Positions 61,349-64,000 of a stretch of DNA of 64,000 nucleotides are shown in pieces; the stretch's first letter is position 1; each line of letters opens with the position of its first letter. The notes under the pieces were generated by a model that was not told the origin of the DNA, did no database searches, and saw nothing but the letters and a program-made list of their open reading frames with translations. Both the position numbers and the translations under genes were made by a program. Location of the stretch: positions 124,001-188,000 of the forward strand of contig CAYXTO010000004.1 in NCBI GenBank assembly GCA_964468045.1, in the 5' to 3' direction. Source of the stretch: JAWKXU01 sp964468045 (GTDB lineage: Bacteria > Pseudomonadota > Alphaproteobacteria > Sphingomonadales > Sphingomonadaceae).

Positions 61349-62038
61349 TCAATATGCCGCCGCGTTGTCGACGTGGAAATTATAGAGCGTGCGGGCCGAG
61401 CCGTAGCGCCGGAATTCCTCGACCGAGACTTCGCCGCCGACCCCGGCTGCATCGAGCAAGCCGCGCAGTTCCGCCCGGTGCTCGTCGCGCAACTCCTTCT
61501 CGATGCAATCCGCGCCCAGGCTCTTCACTGCGCCGCGCACATAGAGCCGCGCTTCATAGATGGAATCCCCCAGCGCATCGCCCGCATCGCCCAGCACCAC
61601 CAGCTTGCCGGACTGGGCCATGAAGGCGCTCATCGGGCCGATCGAGCCTTTCACCACGATATCGACGCCCTTCATGGAGATGCCGCAACGGGCCGAGGCA
61701 TTGCCGTCGATCACCAGCAATCCGCCATGCGCGGTCGCCCCGGCGGACTGGCTGGCGTCGCCGCGCACATGGACCTTGCCGGACATCATGTTCTCGGCGA
61801 CACCGACCCCGGCATTGCCTTCGACCACAATCGTCGCGCACTGGTTCATGCCGCCGCAGTAATATCCGGCGTGGCCTGCGATCTCGACCGTGACCGGGGC
61901 ATTGAGCCCGGCGGCAAGGGCATGCTGGCCTGCGGGATTCTCCACTCGCCACAAGGTTTCGTTGGTGTCGGCGGGCAGATCATGGAGCGCCTGGTTCAGT
62001 TCGCGCCGCGAGGTTCTCGCAAGATCCACCACCGCCAT
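61349..62038 (-). CDS. mgsB: N-methylglutamate synthase subunit B (GXGXG domain)
   Basis: 229 residues from the ATG at 62038, which overlaps the mgsA stop by one base (TGATG). It consists of a right-handed beta-helix of GXGXG repeats as in the C-terminal domain of glutamate synthase: VEIAGHAGYYCGGMN, VVEGNAGVGVAENMMSG, HGGLLVIDGNASARCG, VVLGDAGDALGDSIY. It probably links the amidotransferase and synthase subunits. glxC-like. Confidence 0.85.
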   Translation of the reverse strand: MAVVDLARTSRRELNQALHDLPADTNETLWRVENPAGQHALAAGLNAPVTVEIAGHAGYYCGGMNQCATIVVEGNAGVGVAENMMSGKVHVRGDASQSAGATAHGGLLVIDGNASARCGISMKGVDIVVKGSIGPMSAFMAQSGKLVVLGDAGDALGDSIYEARLYVRGAVKSLGADCIEKELRDEHRAELRGLLDAAGVGGEVSVEEFRRYGSARTLYNFHVDNAAAY

Positions 62039-62913
62039 CAATGGCGCTCCCACGCATAGACCCGGGCGGGTTCCGGCTCGAACACCCGGGCGGTTTCAAT
62101 GCCCGGCAATCCCGCCAGGGCGCGATATTCGGAGCCGAACGCCACGTAGTCATCGGTCTCGGCCATCACCGCCGGCTTGCAGGATATGGGATCGCGCAGC
62201 ACCGCGAAGCCGCTTTCCGTGCCGACCACGAAGGTGAAGAAGCCGTCCAGATCGTCGAGGCTGGCTTCCAGCGCCTGGGCCAGACTGGCCCCTTCGCGCA
62301 TCTTCCAGGTGAGATAGCCCGCCGCCACTTCGCTGTCGTTGTCGGTCGCGAAGCGAATGCCCTGCGGTTCCAGCATGCGGCGCAGGCTGCGATGGTTGGA
62401 GAGCGAGCCATTATGCACGAGGCATTGATCCTGCCCGGTCGAGAAGGGATGCGCGCCATCCGTCGTCACCGCGCTTTCCGTGGCCATTCTGGTGTGGCCG
62501 ATGGCATGGGTGCCGGCCATGCCCTCCAGCCCGAAGCGCCGCGCCACCTGTGCTGGCAGGCCCACTTCCTTGTAGAGCTCGATCCGCTGGCCGGCGCCGG
62601 TCACCACCACATCCGGATGGTTCGCCGCCAGCCACGCCCGCACTTGGCCCTCGTCCTGCCGGGCCACAGACAGCACCATATGGGTATCACGTACTTCAGC
62701 AGTGGCCGCATCGCCCAGCGCCTGCGCGATCGTCGGCAGGTCGCTGCCGCGCAGGGTGAGCTTCAACCGGCCCGGATCACCCGCGCCGTAAACCGCGAAA
62801 CCGGCGCTATCCGGCCCGCGCCCGGTCATCACTTCCAGCATATCCGCCAGCATGGCGCCAAGCCGGGGCTCCAGAGCCGGGGACTTCAGGAAAAGACCGA
62901 CAATGCCGCACAT
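62038..62913 (-). CDS. mgsA: N-methylglutamate synthase subunit A (class II glutamine-amidotransferase-like)
   Basis: 291 residues. The start MCGIVG (ATG at 62913) exposes Cys2, the N-terminal nucleophile of class II amidotransferases after Met removal; the open frame upstream is therefore not used. Other motifs are TGRGPDSAG, GHTRMATES, LVHNGSLSNHRSLR and DNDSEVAAGYL. In the N-methylglutamate pathway it would hydrolyse gamma-glutamylmethylamide in place of glutamine. It is the first gene of the mgsABC-gmaS minus-strand operon; the XRE-cupin regulator lies 106 bases upstream. Confidence 0.87.
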   Translation of the reverse strand: MCGIVGLFLKSPALEPRLGAMLADMLEVMTGRGPDSAGFAVYGAGDPGRLKLTLRGSDLPTIAQALGDAATAEVRDTHMVLSVARQDEGQVRAWLAANHPDVVVTGAGQRIELYKEVGLPAQVARRFGLEGMAGTHAIGHTRMATESAVTTDGAHPFSTGQDQCLVHNGSLSNHRSLRRMLEPQGIRFATDNDSEVAAGYLTWKMREGASLAQALEASLDDLDGFFTFVVGTESGFAVLRDPISCKPAVMAETDDYVAFGSEYRALAGLPGIETARVFEPEPARVYAWERH

Positions 62914-63019
62914 CCGCCACTGATTCTCCAAATACGACCCGTGCCGCCGAGGTAAGCCACTCGGCAGCATCTGTCAATTTACAAGAAACAGTTTTTCCTG
63001 ATAGGAATATAGAAGTAAG

Positions 63020-63643
63020 CTAGCCTCTGGGATAGACGATCACCGAGAGATAGCGCGCCACCGCCCCGCTCAATTGCTCCGGCCCATGCAGGGCACTGCT
63101 GTCGAACAGGAGGGAATCGCCAGGCTGCAGGTGATAGGTCCGGGTTCCATGGCGATAGTGCACTTCGCCTTCCAGCATGTAGAGGAACTCCACCCCGCTA
63201 TGGCGAAAGCCGGTGAAGGCGACCGCATCTTCGCGCAAGGTGATGAGATAGGGCTCGACCACCACGTCGCCACGCAGCACCGCGCCGAGCAGTTGGTAGA
63301 TATGTCCCACCTTGGTCCCGCGTCGGTCGATCGTGACCCCCTGCCCGGCCGGGACATAGGAGCAATCCTGCCGATCCTCGAACGAAGCGAACAGCGAGGA
63401 CAGGGAAACCTGAAGGGCGGAGGAGATCGCCTGCAGCGTGGTCAGGGATGGAGAGATCGCGCCATTCTCGATCTTGGAGAGCATCCCGTTGGAGATGCCG
63501 GCGGCGCTGGCCAGATCGGAGATGGACAGATCCTGATGCCGCCGCAGCGTGCGGATCTGGTTGCCGAGCGCGCGCTCCAGTTCCCGTTCGGCCACGGCCG
63601 GCGCAGACGATCCCGTGCCGAACTCCCCTTCCTCCTCTGCCAT
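63020..63643 (-). CDS. XRE-family regulator with cupin sensor domain
   Basis: 207 residues. The N-terminal helix-turn-helix spans about 25-80 (IRTLRRHQDLSISDLASAAGISNGMLSKIENG). The C-terminal cupin spans about 125-200 (FRHSGVEFLYMLEGEVHYRHG, YHLQPGDSLLFDSSALHGPE). Such proteins sense small metabolites and control amine or amino-acid catabolism (PuuR-like). It precedes mgsABC-gmaS on the same strand, so it is the likely regulator of methylamine use. Confidence 0.88.
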   Translation of the reverse strand: MAEEEGEFGTGSSAPAVAERELERALGNQIRTLRRHQDLSISDLASAAGISNGMLSKIENGAISPSLTTLQAISSALQVSLSSLFASFEDRQDCSYVPAGQGVTIDRRGTKVGHIYQLLGAVLRGDVVVEPYLITLREDAVAFTGFRHSGVEFLYMLEGEVHYRHGTRTYHLQPGDSLLFDSSALHGPEQLSGAVARYLSVIVYPRG

Positions 63644-63760
63644 GTCGATCTTGCCGGTAATGCGGAAAATTCCTCCATGTCGGTCCGGTCCTGCGGGCCC
63701 CGGTCTGGATAGGATGCTATTTCCTCCAGATCAACTCTTTGCCCTTCCAGGAAGAATAGT

Positions 63761-64000
63761 TCACCCTCTGCCGCGATAGGATGCCACCCCCTGGTCAGGC
63801 ACCCACAGCCCCTCCGGCGCCGGACCGGACTGCCAGAACACATCGATCGGGATGCCCCCGCGCGGATACCAGTAACCGCCGATGCGCAGCCATCGCGGGC
63901 TCATTTCCGCGAACAGGCGCTGGCCGATCCCCACGGTCACATCCTCATGGAACCCGGCATGATTGCGGAACGAGCCGAGGAACAGTTTCAGGCTCTTCGA
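63761..64000 (-). CDS. queF: NADPH-dependent 7-cyano-7-deazaguanine reductase QueF, C-terminal part
   Basis: The frame is open to the right edge and ends at 63761-63763, giving the last 79 residues of QueF, which makes preQ1 in queuosine biosynthesis. Recognisable family segments are KSLKLFLGSFRNHAGFHEDV, PRWLRIGGYWYPRGGIPIDV and FWQSG. The catalytic Cys lies upstream, outside the window. Identified by reading the minus strand directly. Core gene. Confidence 0.93.
   Translation of the reverse strand, partial: SKSLKLFLGSFRNHAGFHEDVTVGIGQRLFAEMSPRWLRIGGYWYPRGGIPIDVFWQSGPAPEGLWVPDQGVASYRGRG

Overview
The window is a GC-rich chromosomal segment from an alphaproteobacterium, most likely a member of the Sphingomonadales (Novosphingobium/Sphingobium-like). 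This is inferred from the style of the TonB-dependent receptors, the P450cam-type (CYP101-like) enzymes, the many flavin monooxygenases and acyl-CoA dehydrogenases, and short GTCAT-flanked inverted repeats between housekeeping genes. No plasmid, phage, CRISPR array or intact insertion sequence is visible.

Layout. (1) 1-5614 is core: the 3' part of typA, a repeat-filled spacer, a secreted Tyr/Arg-rich small protein, a GT4 glycosyltransferase, rarA, an RNase H-fold DUF429-like protein and tRNA-Thr(UGU). (2) 5934-11326 is catabolic module A: type I Baeyer-Villiger monooxygenase (BVMO), diketocamphane-monooxygenase-like (type II) BVMO, P450cam-like P450, putidaredoxin-like ferredoxin and a TetR regulator. 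(3) 11352-13509 is a three-gene PepSY membrane operon on the minus strand. (4) 13762-17480 is a minus-strand operon of a Rieske oxygenase, a small unknown protein, two VOC proteins and a TIM-barrel isomerase, with a PQQ-dehydrogenase remnant upstream. (5) 17882-22350 carries an aldehyde dehydrogenase, an AraC regulator, an SMP-30-type lactonase and an SDR. (6) 22356-33274 is an 11-kb minus-strand operon: TonB receptor, luciferase-like monooxygenase, acyl-CoA ligase, two large/small acyl-CoA dehydrogenase pairs, SDR and enoyl-CoA hydratase. (7) 33516-39386 holds an EthD-like protein, trhO, a fucosyltransferase-like protein, a second acyl-CoA ligase and fumC. (8) 39577-53519 is catabolic module B: TetR, SDR, P450, type II BVMO, SDR, TonB receptor, a structured 3' region with a strong terminator, type I BVMO, SDR, and a kinase / small protein / kinase trio. 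(9) 53636-63643 encodes an apparently complete N-methylglutamate pathway for methylamine use (mgdABCD, gmaS, mgsABC and an XRE-cupin regulator). The window closes inside queF.

How the genes may work together. Regions 2-6 and 8 read as a catabolic region for one or more alicyclic, probably terpenoid-like, compounds. TonB receptors would import the substrate, P450s hydroxylate it, SDRs oxidise alcohol to ketone, BVMOs insert oxygen to give lactones, the SMP-30 protein could open a lactone, the aldehyde dehydrogenase could make acids, and the ligases, acyl-CoA dehydrogenases and hydratase would run beta-oxidation. The camphor pathway of Pseudomonas putida uses the same enzyme combination, but the true substrate cannot be read from sequence. 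The two kinases next to module B resemble in concept the LvaAB hydroxyacyl-CoA kinase system. The N-methylglutamate genes form a separate unit that would convert methylamine to formaldehyde (or methylene-tetrahydrofolate) and release its nitrogen.
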